Source of the DNA: an uncultured Collinsella sp.
GTDB taxonomy: Bacteria > Actinomycetota > Coriobacteriia > Coriobacteriales > Coriobacteriaceae
DNA length: 32,093 nucleotides
Reading direction: 5' to 3'
NCBI GenBank assembly: GCA_900551815.1
Contig: URXE01000026.1
Location: forward strand, 1-32,093
Part shown: positions 9,177 through 18,450 of the stretch, in pieces
How the letters are laid out: every line of letters begins with the position of its first letter
How positions within the stretch are numbered: position 1 is the first letter of the stretch
Made by a program: the position numbers and the translations under genes
The notes under the pieces: model-generated
Database searches by the model: none
What the model was told of the DNA's origin: nothing
The model's input: the letters and a program-made list of their open reading frames with translations, nothing else

Positions 9177-9229
9177 GGCGGGTCCATTTTCGAACTGGCA
9201 AGCTGAGGATAGTTGAAAATGGACCCGCC
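9177..9229. repeat. Perfect 15-bp inverted repeat
   Basis: GGCGGGTCCATTTTC (9177-9191) and GAAAATGGACCCGCC (9215-9229) pair perfectly around a 23-base loop. It lies between the nadA operator and the MITE-like element and is on neither side next to a gene end. Function unknown; it may be a small mobile or REP-like unit. Confidence 0.7.
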
Positions 9230-9271
9230 CCATGATTCGAGCAGCCGTTTTGTCCTGGACCAAGGGGCAGT

Positions 9272-9476
9272 GGTCAAAAAAGGCCAAATATGAGTACTGT
9301 CACCAAATTAGTAGCAGCGATTTTCCGGTCCAGAGCAGCAAAATCGCCTTGTTTGGAGCCCGATCGCGACTCTGAAGGACGAAAATCGATGCACTTTTGG
9401 CCGCTGGCACCGATTTTTAAGGCCATTTGGCTGCCACTAAACTGGTAACAGTACTCATATTTGACCTTATTTGACC
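9272..9476. mobile_element. 205-bp MITE-like element with long terminal inverted repeats
   Basis: The outer 29 bases at each end (9272-9300 and 9448-9476) are inverted copies with two mismatches, both containing AATATGAGTACTGT and starting GGTCAAA. Weaker homology continues inwards (CCAxxTTAGTxGCAGC). Inside are two more hairpins: GCGATTTT/AAAATCGC (9317-9324, 9340-9347) and AAAATCG/CGATTTT (9382-9388, 9411-9417). No transposase is encoded and no target-site duplication was recognised. The size and structure suggest a non-autonomous element or a structured RNA. Confidence 0.65.
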
Positions 9477-9548
9477 ACCGGGTTTCCGGCAGGCCCCAAA
9501 AGCGGGCCCGAATCGCTCGATCCGGACCAGCTGGGGACTGGCGCGCGA

Positions 9549-12500
9549 CTACGCGCGGCGCTTCATGGCCCAAGCCAGCAGCAGAGCCGCCATGCCGGCA
9601 GCGAGTACGGCGCCAGCAATGACGTACGTGCTGTCGCCGGACTCAGGCAACGTCTCCTTGCCAGCCTTCTTCTTAGGCTTGGAAGTCGTAGTCGTGGTCG
9701 TAGTAGTCGTGGTTGCCTGGCCAGGAGCGGGCTTGGCAGCCTCGGCAACGGTAAAGTTCGTCTCGGCCGTGCCCGTGGTCGAAACCACGCTCAGCTTGTG
9801 TTCGCCCACGCCGAGTGTATTCAGGAAGCTCGCCTTAAGCGTCACGATCGTAGAACCCTCGGTGAGCACGTAGTTCTCGGCGGCGACCTCCTTGTCGTCG
9901 ACCAGCACCTTCTGGAAGTACCTGAGCGGCGCGCTCGAGCGGAAGCTCAGGTCCTTGGCAGCGTCGACTACCATCGTCTGGCCCTTGCCGTCGATGATCT
10001 CGGGTGCCAGAATCGCGATCTCCTCGGTCTTGCCCTTCTCGCCGCAGACGGTGCACTGCTGCTGTTTGGAGCCATTCTCGGTTGCCGTTGGAGTCTTAAC
10101 GACGACCCACTCAAAGGTATGCTCGGCCTTGTCGAGAACTTCGCCGCAGCGGCAGACATGCCAGTGGTTCTTGGCGTCGTGTGCCCAGCCGGAGCCGTCG
10201 GGCTCGTGCTTGAGGATACCCTCGACCGTCACATTCACGTCGCCCTCGACATCCTTGAGCTCATAGGTGCCCTTGGCGGAAAGCTTAACGGACGTGCCGT
10301 TGACCTTGACGGCGTAGTCCTTACCCGCAAAATACGCGCTGTCGATGCTCATGGTGAGCGTTGCAGTTCCGCGCCAATCGAGCTCGGTTGCCGTCGAGCT
10401 GAGCGCGTAGCCCACCTGATTGCTCGGCAGCGTCACGACCAGCTTGGGGCCGGCCGCCACGGTAACCTCGGTGGCAAAAGAGGCGTCGTAGTTAGTCTTG
10501 GCCTGGTAGCGCACCTCATACGTACCGGCGGCAAGACCCGTAAGCTCGGCCGTGCCCTCGCCCACCGCCTGATACTCGGCGGCACCCTTGGCGCGCCACT
10601 CCATCGTCGCGTCGACGCCCGTGATCTTGCCGTCACGCTTGCCGCTCACGGTCTCGGCCGCAGCCTGGACCACCGGCGCGCCCTGCGCGGCGTTCTTGAT
10701 GGAGAAGTCGCACGTCAGGCCCGCGGTCGGCAGCGCGTAGTTGCCAGCGGCCTTGCCCGTCAGTGCGGTGAGGTTCGCCTGGTACGAATCACCGGCCTCG
10801 ACCTGGAAGCTCTCGACGGTCGCGCCAAGGTCATCCTTGTCGATGACGTTGCCGAGCGTTGCCTCGGGGCAGTGTACCTTGCCGTCGTAGGTAAACTCAG
10901 CAGTTCCCCACTTCACAGTGAGCAAGCGTTGCTTGATGGTGAACGCGCCGTCAACAAACGTGATGTTGTAGTTAGGGTTAGCGTCCTTTGTCTGCGTCAG
11001 GTGCAGAGCATAGCCGCCCTCGCGCACGTTGTCGCTATCTTCGCGATCGATCTCGATGCCCTGAAGCGTTTCGCCCGCGACGAGTTTGCCAGAAGTGACA
11101 TCCCACGTAAACACGGGGTCAGCCTCGCCGTACGTCTTGGAGGAGTTGTCGGCCGCAACCGTGATCGCGCGCGGCTTGACCTCGAGCGTAACCTCGCCCT
11201 CGGCAGTCACACCGTCGATCGTCACCTGGTAGACAACGGTCAGCGTGCCAACGTCGCGAATCTTGGGGGCCTCGGAGGACCAGTTCTTGCCGTCGGTGCT
11301 GTACTGGGCCGTCGCGCCCTCGGGCAGGCTCGTCGCGTCGACCGTGTGATACGCACCGTCGTACTCGTCGGAGTAGCCAACGATGGCGGCAGCCGGAATC
11401 TCGACTGCAGGCAACGCGTGTCCACAGACCGTGCACTGCTGATGCTTGGAGCCCACCTCAGTTGCCGTGGGTGCCTTGTCGACGACCCACTCAAAGGTGT
11501 GCACACTCTCGTCGATCTTGTCACCACAGGCGCACTTATGCCAATGCGTGCTGTCGTCGGAGAGCCACTCATCGTTCACGGCCTCGTGCTTGCGCACGCC
11601 CTCGACGGTGACGACGAGGTCGCTCTCGGCGTTCTGGACGGTGAACTCGCCACGCGCGTCGGGCGTCACAACGGCATTGTTGACCTTGACGGCGTAAGAG
11701 TCGTTGTCAGTAAAGTAGCCGCTCTCGATGCCGACCGTGAGGGTGGTTGATCCGTGCCAGTCAAGCTCGCCCGGGTTCGCCGTGATCGTATAGCCGACCT
11801 GCTTGGCAGGCAGCGTCACGACGAGCTTGCCGCCGGCATTAACGGTAACCTCGGTGGCGGAGGAGGCATCATGGTCGCTATCGGCGCGGTAGCGCACCTC
11901 GTACGTGCCGACAGCGCAACCCGCAATCTCAGTCACGCCTTCGGGCACGCCCCGATACTCGCCAGAGTCCTTGGCGCGCCACTCCATCATAGCGTCGACG
12001 CCCGTGATCTTACCGTCGGACTTGCCACTCACAGTCTCGGCCGTGGCCTGGACCTTCGGCGCGCCCTGGGGCGCCTTCTTGATGGAGAACTCGCACGTCA
12101 GGCCTTCGGCGGGAAGCTTGTAGTTACCCGCGTCGTCGCCCGTCAGCTCGGTGATTTTCGCCGTGTAGGTGCCAGCCTTGACTTTGGCGCCGTCAACACA
12201 CGCGGAGAGATCGTCATCGCCGACAATGTTGTGGAGCTTCGCTTGGGGACAGTGCTCCTCGCCGTCGTAGGTGAACTCAATAGTGGTGTCCCACGTTACG
12301 GTGAGCTCGCGTTTGCTGATTGTAAAGGTGCCATCCTTGAACGTGATCTTGTAGTTGGAGTTGGCGCCCTCAGGCTGCGTCAGGCGCAGAGCATAACCTC
12401 CGTCGCGTACACTGTCGTCATCATCGCGCTCAATCTCAATACCCTGAAGGCTCTCGCCCTCGACGAGCTCGCCAGAAGTGACGTCATACGTAAACTTGGG

Positions 12501-15500
12501 ATCGTCCTCACCATAGGTCTTGGAGGCGTCCTGCGCCGCGACCGTTATCGCACGCGGTTTGACCTCAAGCGTCACCTTGCCGTCGACCGCCGCGCCGTCG
12601 ATCGTGACGCGATAGTCGACCGTCACACTGCCGGAATCCTTGATGCTGGGCGCAACGCTCGTCCAGCCGCCGTCAGCAGCCTTGTATTCAACGACGGAAC
12701 CTTCGGGCAGCGCCGAGGCGTCGACAGAGTGGTCCTTGCCGTCATATTTGCCCGAATAGCCCTTAACAGCCAGGGCCGGAATCTCTACCGCACCCGACTC
12801 ATGGCCGCACACGGAGCACGTTCCATGTTTGGAGCCGGTCTCGGTAACCGTCGGCTGCTTGTCGATCGTCCATTTATACACATGCTCGGCGTACATCTTA
12901 ATTGTGATGGTCTCTTTATTGCCGGCAGTGTCCGTAGCCACGATTACATGCTCAGTACCGGCATCGCCTTCAGCGGCCTTAACCGTGTACTTTCCGTCCT
13001 TGCCAGCCTTGAGCTCCTTGCCGTTATCGGTAACCGTCACCGTCTCGTCGCGGTCATCGAACACGTCAAACAAAACGCTCTCGCAGTAGGCCTTATCTAC
13101 CCAGAGGTCATAAATGGTGGGGGCGTAAGTATCCACGTAGGTATAACGTTCTTCATCCCACCTGCCGTTGCAAACCCTGCAGACCTTTTGACGAACACCA
13201 TCGGCCTCAGGCGTGGCGGGCGTAACGATCTCATATTTCCACCTGCAGGGCTGGCGCTCCTGAGCCTTCTTGCAATACTTGCAGACCTTAACGTGGCTAC
13301 CTTCGCCATTCGGCTTCCAAGCTGCATTGTCAGCAACGGCATGAGGACCCTGCTCGATCTTGACCTCGGCATCGGGCGACGCATTGTGGTTGTTATCCTC
13401 GGCATAGCGAACGTAGTACGTTCCCGACTTCGCAAGACCGGTCAGTTTATCGTCAGACGTTATCTTCTGGTAGTCTTTGCTGAATTCGTGGCGGTATTCC
13501 ATTTTCTTGGTCACGCCCGAGATGGAGCCGTCCTTGCTGCTGCACGTGGTCCAATTATTGCCCACGAGCCCAGCCGGCGCTTCCTGGTCTGCCTTGGAAA
13601 TCTTCACGGTCGCTTGGCCCGTAACGGTCAGGTAGTCGGAAGCCGTCACACGGTAACGGGTCGTGTACTCGGCCGCATTGCGATAGGTCGGCTTTTTCGT
13701 CGTCCAATCGCCACCCTCTTCGCAGTACTCGATCTTCATATCCGCCGGCTGGGGGTCATTCTTGACGTTGACCGTAATGCCGTGCTCTTTGCCGTCATAG
13801 GCGCCCTCAAAGCCAGTGACCTCAAGGTCAAAGCGCGAAACATCAACGATCTCCCACTTGAGCGTCAGAACACTTGTGGTGCCGCCATCGGTCGTGAAGT
13901 TGCCCTTACCGATGACAATGCACTCGTATTGCCCTGGCTCGGTCTGCTTCAGTCCGGATTCACTTCGAGCGCTGAGCTCGTAATCCTTGCCCTCAACGAG
14001 ATCGACCCACTCACCGGCACCGTTTTTGAACTTTGCACTTTCGACGACAGGCTGATGCTCCTTGCCGTCATAGGCATACTTGCCCGCGCCCTTGCCTCCG
14101 TCTTTAAGGGTGAACTGGTAGGATTGACCCCTAACCAGGCGACGCGGCGAAATCTCAAAGGCCTTCTTGCCCTCGAGCGTCTGACCAGAGGCAGTCTTAA
14201 AGCTCGTGACGACATAGTAGTAGCCAGCGTCCGTCGGAGCATCCTTGAGCTTGGTGCCGTTTTTATATGCCTCGGCGTCCGCCTGGGACTTGCACTGATA
14301 CCACGTGAATTCATCGCTGGCCGTCACGCCCATCTGCTCTAGATTCCACGCGCCGTCCTTATTCAAAGCAATCTTTACCGGGCAACCGTCATAGACAAGT
14401 TCGGTGCTCTGAGAGCTCGTTGCCTTGGACATGGAGAGCTCATACGTGGCCCTCAGGTACTTTTTGGGCTCACCGCTCTCGTCCTTGCCATATTCGCACT
14501 CGCTGTTGCGGAACGGGCCCACGCACGAAGCGCGAACGCCCAAACCGTCAGCCTCAACGTTCCACTTGTGCTGGTGGATGGTCTCGCGGAAGGTGAGGTC
14601 GCCGTTAAGGTTCACGACCTCGTACTTGTCGGAGTTGTCGTCGTTCTCGGACGAGCCGTCTGGCACAACGCCTTCGATCTTGTTGGATTCGCAGGTGCCA
14701 AGGACACGCGACTTTACGCCACTACTGTCCGCAGTCTCCTCAATCGAGATCCAAACATTGTCTCCAAAGCCTCCGCGTACGGAGAAGTCAGACGCGATAT
14801 TCAGCGCCGGGACGTTGGCATCGACACTCTTTTTCTTCGGGACATACAGGCTCTTGGCGGTTCCCGTAGCCTTATCAGCTTCAGTGTACTTGTCGCCATA
14901 ATTAGTATCGTCGGCGTGGCTGTTCTTCCAGTAGCTCGCGATTTCCGGCGATTCGTTAAGGGTAAGGGTTCCGGCAGCGTATACCACGCACGTATTGCCG
15001 CGCGCGCCATAGCGAGAAATTTCGCCGCCGTTTATGTTGCAGCGAGCGCTTCGTGCAACATTAAGGGCATCGACTGTCAAAGTGTTGTCGGCCGAGCTCG
15101 AACGCGTGCTGTGGAAGTTGCTCATCTTGCAGTCGTTGAGGTTGACCGTAGCGTTGGTGACGCCCATCACGCCTGCGACAGCATAGGTATTAAGGACAGA
15201 AGAATTAGCAAAATAACGAGCCGCTTCGACTGAGCTGTAACTATTGTTCGTCTGCCTGACGCCCACGTTCTCCCCATTGCTGCCAGTGAAGCTGCAATTG
15301 TTGAACGTCGCCGTCAATTTTGCGACAGCACTTCCGTCTTTGGGCATCTTGAAGCTGCTGTTGCCATCGACGGAAACAGCACCATTGAAGTCTCCAGACG
15401 TATCGTAGAACACACAGTCGGTAAAAGTCGCCGCGAAGGAGTTGGTATTGCCGCCAGTCGTATCCCTGCCCTCACGGAAGAGATGTACAGGAACGGCATA

Positions 15501-16193
15501 CTCTTGGGCGTTGCCCGCCACTGCGCCCGATTTGCCAACATAGCCTTGGATCTTCATTTTTTCGAACTTGGCGGTTAACTTGCCCTCGGTGCTACCCAGG
15601 GAAATCGCAGGTACCTTTTGCTCGTACTTGCTGCCATACGAGAGAATGAAATTCTGCGAGCCGTCGCCAACCCCCAGGCCAACCGAGATGTCGCCCGATG
15701 CCTTTTTGTAGCCACCGCTGTAATAGCGGTCGGTCAAAAAGCCGCTTACGGACTCAAATTGCTTTTGGTTTCTATGGAAGCTGACGCACGGATTGTTGAC
15801 ACCGATGAACTCGATATTGCTACCCTGTTTGATGTTGAACAGCCATCGAGTTTGCTCAACCCGCCAGTTAGTCTTACCGTTCACGTAGACCGTACCATCG
15901 ATGTAGATCCTCACAGGATTAATCCGAGACGCATCCGGCGCGTCGATGGTGTAACCCGAAGATGGCGTGACCTCACCCTCAGCCGTCTTAAGTACGTAAC
16001 TGCCCGGCTCGGTGATTTGGACGGGTTCGTTGTTGGCCTGCTTAAGCGACAGCACCTCCGCCCTCACCCCGTCGGGCATAACCTGCGTCTCGGCGTTTGC
16101 CACGGCCGGCGTCGCCACGAGCGCGCATGCCACGGTTGCGATACCCAGCAGACGCATCAACGCAGCGCGCATCCCCATCTTCTTCTCCTTCAT
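9549..16193 (-). CDS. Giant LPxTG-type surface protein with beta-helix-like head and MBG-like repeats
   Basis: A 2214-residue secreted, sortase-anchored protein, probably an adhesin or glycan-binding factor. A signal peptide (ALMRLLGIATVACALVATPAVANA) is followed to about residue 500 by short Asn/Gly/Thr-rich beta-strand repeats resembling a right-handed beta-helix. The middle has beta-sandwich modules with YDGKEH-type motifs. Two ~460-residue tandem copies follow (about 1103-1563 and 1564-2023), each with an EVKPRAITVAA...SKTYGE MBG-like domain, a CxVCG pair and an HWHxCxCG motif, then a partial third copy. The C-terminus has a ten-Thr linker, KKK, LPESG at about 2182, a membrane helix and KRRA. 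AAGGGAG upstream supports the start. Its ligand is unknown. Confidence 0.9.
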   Translation of the reverse strand: MKEKKMGMRAALMRLLGIATVACALVATPAVANAETQVMPDGVRAEVLSLKQANNEPVQITEPGSYVLKTAEGEVTPSSGYTIDAPDASRINPVRIYIDGTVYVNGKTNWRVEQTRWLFNIKQGSNIEFIGVNNPCVSFHRNQKQFESVSGFLTDRYYSGGYKKASGDISVGLGVGDGSQNFILSYGSKYEQKVPAISLGSTEGKLTAKFEKMKIQGYVGKSGAVAGNAQEYAVPVHLFREGRDTTGGNTNSFAATFTDCVFYDTSGDFNGAVSVDGNSSFKMPKDGSAVAKLTATFNNCSFTGSNGENVGVRQTNNSYSSVEAARYFANSSVLNTYAVAGVMGVTNATVNLNDCKMSNFHSTRSSSADNTLTVDALNVARSARCNINGGEISRYGARGNTCVVYAAGTLTLNESPEIASYWKNSHADDTNYGDKYTEADKATGTAKSLYVPKKKSVDANVPALNIASDFSVRGGFGDNVWISIEETADSSGVKSRVLGTCESNKIEGVVPDGSSENDDNSDKYEVVNLNGDLTFRETIHQHKWNVEADGLGVRASCVGPFRNSECEYGKDESGEPKKYLRATYELSMSKATSSQSTELVYDGCPVKIALNKDGAWNLEQMGVTASDEFTWYQCKSQADAEAYKNGTKLKDAPTDAGYYYVVTSFKTASGQTLEGKKAFEISPRRLVRGQSYQFTLKDGGKGAGKYAYDGKEHQPVVESAKFKNGAGEWVDLVEGKDYELSARSESGLKQTEPGQYECIVIGKGNFTTDGGTTSVLTLKWEIVDVSRFDLEVTGFEGAYDGKEHGITVNVKNDPQPADMKIEYCEEGGDWTTKKPTYRNAAEYTTRYRVTASDYLTVTGQATVKISKADQEAPAGLVGNNWTTCSSKDGSISGVTKKMEYRHEFSKDYQKITSDDKLTGLAKSGTYYVRYAEDNNHNASPDAEVKIEQGPHAVADNAAWKPNGEGSHVKVCKYCKKAQERQPCRWKYEIVTPATPEADGVRQKVCRVCNGRWDEERYTYVDTYAPTIYDLWVDKAYCESVLFDVFDDRDETVTVTDNGKELKAGKDGKYTVKAAEGDAGTEHVIVATDTAGNKETITIKMYAEHVYKWTIDKQPTVTETGSKHGTCSVCGHESGAVEIPALAVKGYSGKYDGKDHSVDASALPEGSVVEYKAADGGWTSVAPSIKDSGSVTVDYRVTIDGAAVDGKVTLEVKPRAITVAAQDASKTYGEDDPKFTYDVTSGELVEGESLQGIEIERDDDDSVRDGGYALRLTQPEGANSNYKITFKDGTFTISKRELTVTWDTTIEFTYDGEEHCPQAKLHNIVGDDDLSACVDGAKVKAGTYTAKITELTGDDAGNYKLPAEGLTCEFSIKKAPQGAPKVQATAETVSGKSDGKITGVDAMMEWRAKDSGEYRGVPEGVTEIAGCAVGTYEVRYRADSDHDASSATEVTVNAGGKLVVTLPAKQVGYTITANPGELDWHGSTTLTVGIESGYFTDNDSYAVKVNNAVVTPDARGEFTVQNAESDLVVTVEGVRKHEAVNDEWLSDDSTHWHKCACGDKIDESVHTFEWVVDKAPTATEVGSKHQQCTVCGHALPAVEIPAAAIVGYSDEYDGAYHTVDATSLPEGATAQYSTDGKNWSSEAPKIRDVGTLTVVYQVTIDGVTAEGEVTLEVKPRAITVAADNSSKTYGEADPVFTWDVTSGKLVAGETLQGIEIDREDSDNVREGGYALHLTQTKDANPNYNITFVDGAFTIKQRLLTVKWGTAEFTYDGKVHCPEATLGNVIDKDDLGATVESFQVEAGDSYQANLTALTGKAAGNYALPTAGLTCDFSIKNAAQGAPVVQAAAETVSGKRDGKITGVDATMEWRAKGAAEYQAVGEGTAELTGLAAGTYEVRYQAKTNYDASFATEVTVAAGPKLVVTLPSNQVGYALSSTATELDWRGTATLTMSIDSAYFAGKDYAVKVNGTSVKLSAKGTYELKDVEGDVNVTVEGILKHEPDGSGWAHDAKNHWHVCRCGEVLDKAEHTFEWVVVKTPTATENGSKQQQCTVCGEKGKTEEIAILAPEIIDGKGQTMVVDAAKDLSFRSSAPLRYFQKVLVDDKEVAAENYVLTEGSTIVTLKASFLNTLGVGEHKLSVVSTTGTAETNFTVAEAAKPAPGQATTTTTTTTTTSKPKKKAGKETLPESGDSTYVIAGAVLAAGMAALLLAWAMKRRA
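10125..12887 (-). repeat. Two tandem ~1.38-kb repeats inside the surface-protein gene
   Basis: Copy A (12887-11505, 461 codons) and copy B (11504-10125, 460 codons) encode the same domain order: E/VHxF/YxWxxDKxPT, a CxVCG pair, YDG motif, MBG-like domain, FTYDGxxHCP, APQG/AAQG..SGKxDGKITGVDAxMEWRAK, and HWHxCxCG. The third unit starts at 10124 and stops after its CTVCG motif. The copies have diverged in protein sequence, so the duplication is not recent. Confidence 0.85.
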
Positions 16194-16432
16194 CGTTCAG
16201 CTCCCTTACCCCTATGCTTTCGCGATGTCCGATATCGCTTGGCGCGGCCGGCATGGTCCCTCGCCAGCCGCCAGCTCAAATTGACATATATATCCACCTG
16301 GTATTGTGCAACCGCATGTTTTGACACCCTGCCGCTCGGCGCGAGTTGCGTACCGTGGGGCGCAAACGGAACGCACCCCCGCGGGTGGCGCGTGCACGAT
16401 GTGGCAAAATCGAGGTACTAAGGGGGCCCAAT
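16194..16432. promoter_or_regulatory. Divergent promoter region between surface protein and LytTR regulator
   Basis: This 239-base region separates divergently transcribed genes. TTGACA (16281-16286) is followed by TATTGT (16302-16307) at a short 15-base spacing on the plus strand. The AT-rich TATATATA next to it could serve a minus-strand -10. The plus strand ends in the AAGGGGG ribosome site. LytTR proteins often bind paired 9-bp direct repeats, but none was confidently recognised here. Confidence 0.4.
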
Positions 16433-17155
16433 ATGCTCAAAATCATCGCCTGCGACGACGACGTCGCCTTTCTAGATAACCTGCACCGCATGATCAACCG
16501 CTGGTCGGCCGAGGCGGGTACGGCGGTCGATGTTGCACTCGTCACGCGCGGCGAGGACCTGCTGGCACGCCATGCCGCATCGCGCGCCGACATTATCATG
16601 CTCGACATGATCATGCCGCTCGTCAACGGCATGGACACCGCCCGCGAGCTGCGTCAATCCGATACCGCCGTGCACTTGGTATTTCTGACCTCATCGCCCG
16701 AGTTCGCACTTGAGTCCTACGAGGTCCGCGCCTTCGACTACCTGCTCAAACCCGTGACCTACGAGCGCTTGGCGCAACTGCTCGACGAGCTGTCGAGCCT
16801 GCGTCCGGCTGCAATCGACGAGCTCGTCATCAAGACGTCCTTTGGCTACCACGCCCTGCGCCTATCCGATATCGAATATGCCGAGGCTCGCAACAAGCAC
16901 GTGGTCTTCCACCTGCGCGACGGCCGCGATATCGAGGCGCTCGAGCCGTTCCGCAGCATCGAGGACCGACTGGCCCAAAACGCGACCTTCTTTAAGTGCC
17001 ACCGCAGCTACCAGGTCAATCTGCGCAACATCGACCACTTTAACCGCACGGAAATCGTCATGCGCTCGGGCGCGTGCATACCGCTCGCGCGCAGCTGCAA
17101 GCAGGGATTCCAAGACGCCTACTTTGCGGTGCGGTTCGAGGGCGGGAGACGCTGA
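16433..17155 (+). CDS. LytTR-family response regulator
   Basis: A 240-residue cytosolic transcription factor. The receiver domain (about 1-120) has the acidic pocket ACDDDVAF, the phospho-acceptor Asp in IIMLDMIMP (about D58) and the conserved Lys in YLLKP. A LytTR DNA-binding domain (about 130-235) shows LSDIEYAEARNKHVVFHLRDG, then FFKCHRSYQVNLRNIDHF and IPLARSCKQGF. ATG 16433 is preferred because AAGGGGG lies just upstream; a longer frame from 16346 lacks this. It overlaps the downstream kinase start by one base (TGATG), marking a two-component operon. Similar systems (AgrA, VirR) control surface and secreted proteins, and the divergent adhesin gene is a natural target, but that is inferred. 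Confidence 0.95.
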   Translation: MLKIIACDDDVAFLDNLHRMINRWSAEAGTAVDVALVTRGEDLLARHAASRADIIMLDMIMPLVNGMDTARELRQSDTAVHLVFLTSSPEFALESYEVRAFDYLLKPVTYERLAQLLDELSSLRPAAIDELVIKTSFGYHALRLSDIEYAEARNKHVVFHLRDGRDIEALEPFRSIEDRLAQNATFFKCHRSYQVNLRNIDHFNRTEIVMRSGACIPLARSCKQGFQDAYFAVRFEGGRR

Positions 17156-18432
17156 TGCTTTCCTCGGCAGAACTGGTACTTTGGGCAATCCACCATGCGA
17201 CGACGTTGCTCTTTGGCGTCTTTGCCTCGGCGGCGCTGTGCGGTGTCGAGATCAACCGCCGCCATTCGCTCGAACTGGTGGGGGCTGGCGCCGTAACCGG
17301 CACCGCTTTTGCGATTGCCAACCTCGTCGGTGGTGAGCTGCTTGCCCGACAGGCCTATCCACTCGTCGTGCATCTGCCGCTTGTCGTCTACCTGTGCGTA
17401 CGCTATCGCCTGAGTCCGCTGCTCGCCATCCTGGGCGTTACCAGTGCCTACCTGAGCTGCCAGTTTAGCAACTGGGTGGGCATCGCCGCATTCGCCGCCA
17501 CCGATTCGCAGGTCGCGTACTACGTGGCGCGCATCATCACCACGCTCGGCGTCTTTGCCGTCTTGTTGCATTGGGCAAGCGAAATTGGCCCCCGCCTGGC
17601 GATCAAAAGCCCCACCGAGCTGGAGATTCTGCTCATCCTGCCGCTCGTCTACTACATCTTCGACTACGCCACCAACGTCTATACCACGCTCTTCCACTCG
17701 GGCTCGGTGGTAACCGTTGAGTTTTTGGCGTTCGCACTCTGCGCCTTCTACCTTATGTTTCTTGCCGTCTACCTTCGCGAATACGAGGCAAAGGAAATCG
17801 CCGAGCGTGAGCGCTGGATGCTCGCGACCCGCGACAGCGCGGCCATCAAAGAGCTCGAAGCCTGGCGCCAGTCCGGACGCGAGCTCTCGGTTCTCCGTCA
17901 CGACATGCGCCACTACCTGCGCGGTCTAGCGGCCCTGATCGAAGAGGGTCGCACCGATGAGGCACTCGAGCGCATCGACGCGCTCTGCGAGACCAACGAC
18001 CGCACCGCCGTGCGCCGCTACTGCGCCAACGAAACGGTCAACATTGCGCTCTCGTCGCTTTCCGCGGACATCAACGCGCACGGCATCACCGCCGACCTGC
18101 GCGCCGCCGTGCCCGAGACCGTCCACGTGAGCGATGTCGATCTGTTCAGTGTGGTATCGAACGCCCTGGACAATGCCATCGCCGCGGCGAGCGCCGCCCC
18201 CGAAGGCAAGCGGTTTGTCGACCTGGACCTTCGCTACGAAGACGGTCAGCTTCTATTGCTGGTTTCCAACACGTTTGGCCGTGCGCCGCACATGGTCGAC
18301 GGCATGCCCGTGGCTCAGCACACTGGGCACGGCTTTGGCACCAAGAGCATTATGCTTGCCGTCGAGCGCATGAACGGCAACTGCCAGTTCCGCATTAACG
18401 GCGACCGGTTTGAGCTGCGCGCCGTGATGTAG
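17155..18432 (+). CDS. HPK10/AgrC-like membrane sensor histidine kinase
   Basis: A 425-residue partner of the upstream LytTR regulator. The N-terminal ~220 residues contain about seven hydrophobic segments (for example LVLWAIHHATTLLFGVFASA, LEILLILPLVYYIFDYA and FLAFALCAFYLMFLAVYL). A cytoplasmic helix leads to the H-box VLRHDMRHYLRGL with the phosphorylated His near residue 249. The GHKL ATPase domain has the N-box VVSNALDNAI and G-box HTGHGFGTKSI. The ATG at 17155 overlaps the regulator stop and follows GGGAG. The stimulus is unknown; AgrC relatives sense peptides, but no precursor-peptide gene was seen nearby. Confidence 0.93.
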   Translation: MLSSAELVLWAIHHATTLLFGVFASAALCGVEINRRHSLELVGAGAVTGTAFAIANLVGGELLARQAYPLVVHLPLVVYLCVRYRLSPLLAILGVTSAYLSCQFSNWVGIAAFAATDSQVAYYVARIITTLGVFAVLLHWASEIGPRLAIKSPTELEILLILPLVYYIFDYATNVYTTLFHSGSVVTVEFLAFALCAFYLMFLAVYLREYEAKEIAERERWMLATRDSAAIKELEAWRQSGRELSVLRHDMRHYLRGLAALIEEGRTDEALERIDALCETNDRTAVRRYCANETVNIALSSLSADINAHGITADLRAAVPETVHVSDVDLFSVVSNALDNAIAAASAAPEGKRFVDLDLRYEDGQLLLLVSNTFGRAPHMVDGMPVAQHTGHGFGTKSIMLAVERMNGNCQFRINGDRFELRAVM

Positions 18433-18450
18433 GGGCTGCCACCAGCCTCG

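Noticed and set aside
9274..9573. 99-residue minus-strand frame across the MITE-like element
   Set aside because: It begins inside the surface-protein 3' end and follows the inverted repeat; no ribosome site seen.
11754..14342. 862-residue frame antisense to the surface protein
   Set aside because: The minus-strand frame has a signal peptide, repeats and sorting signal; the antisense frame has none.
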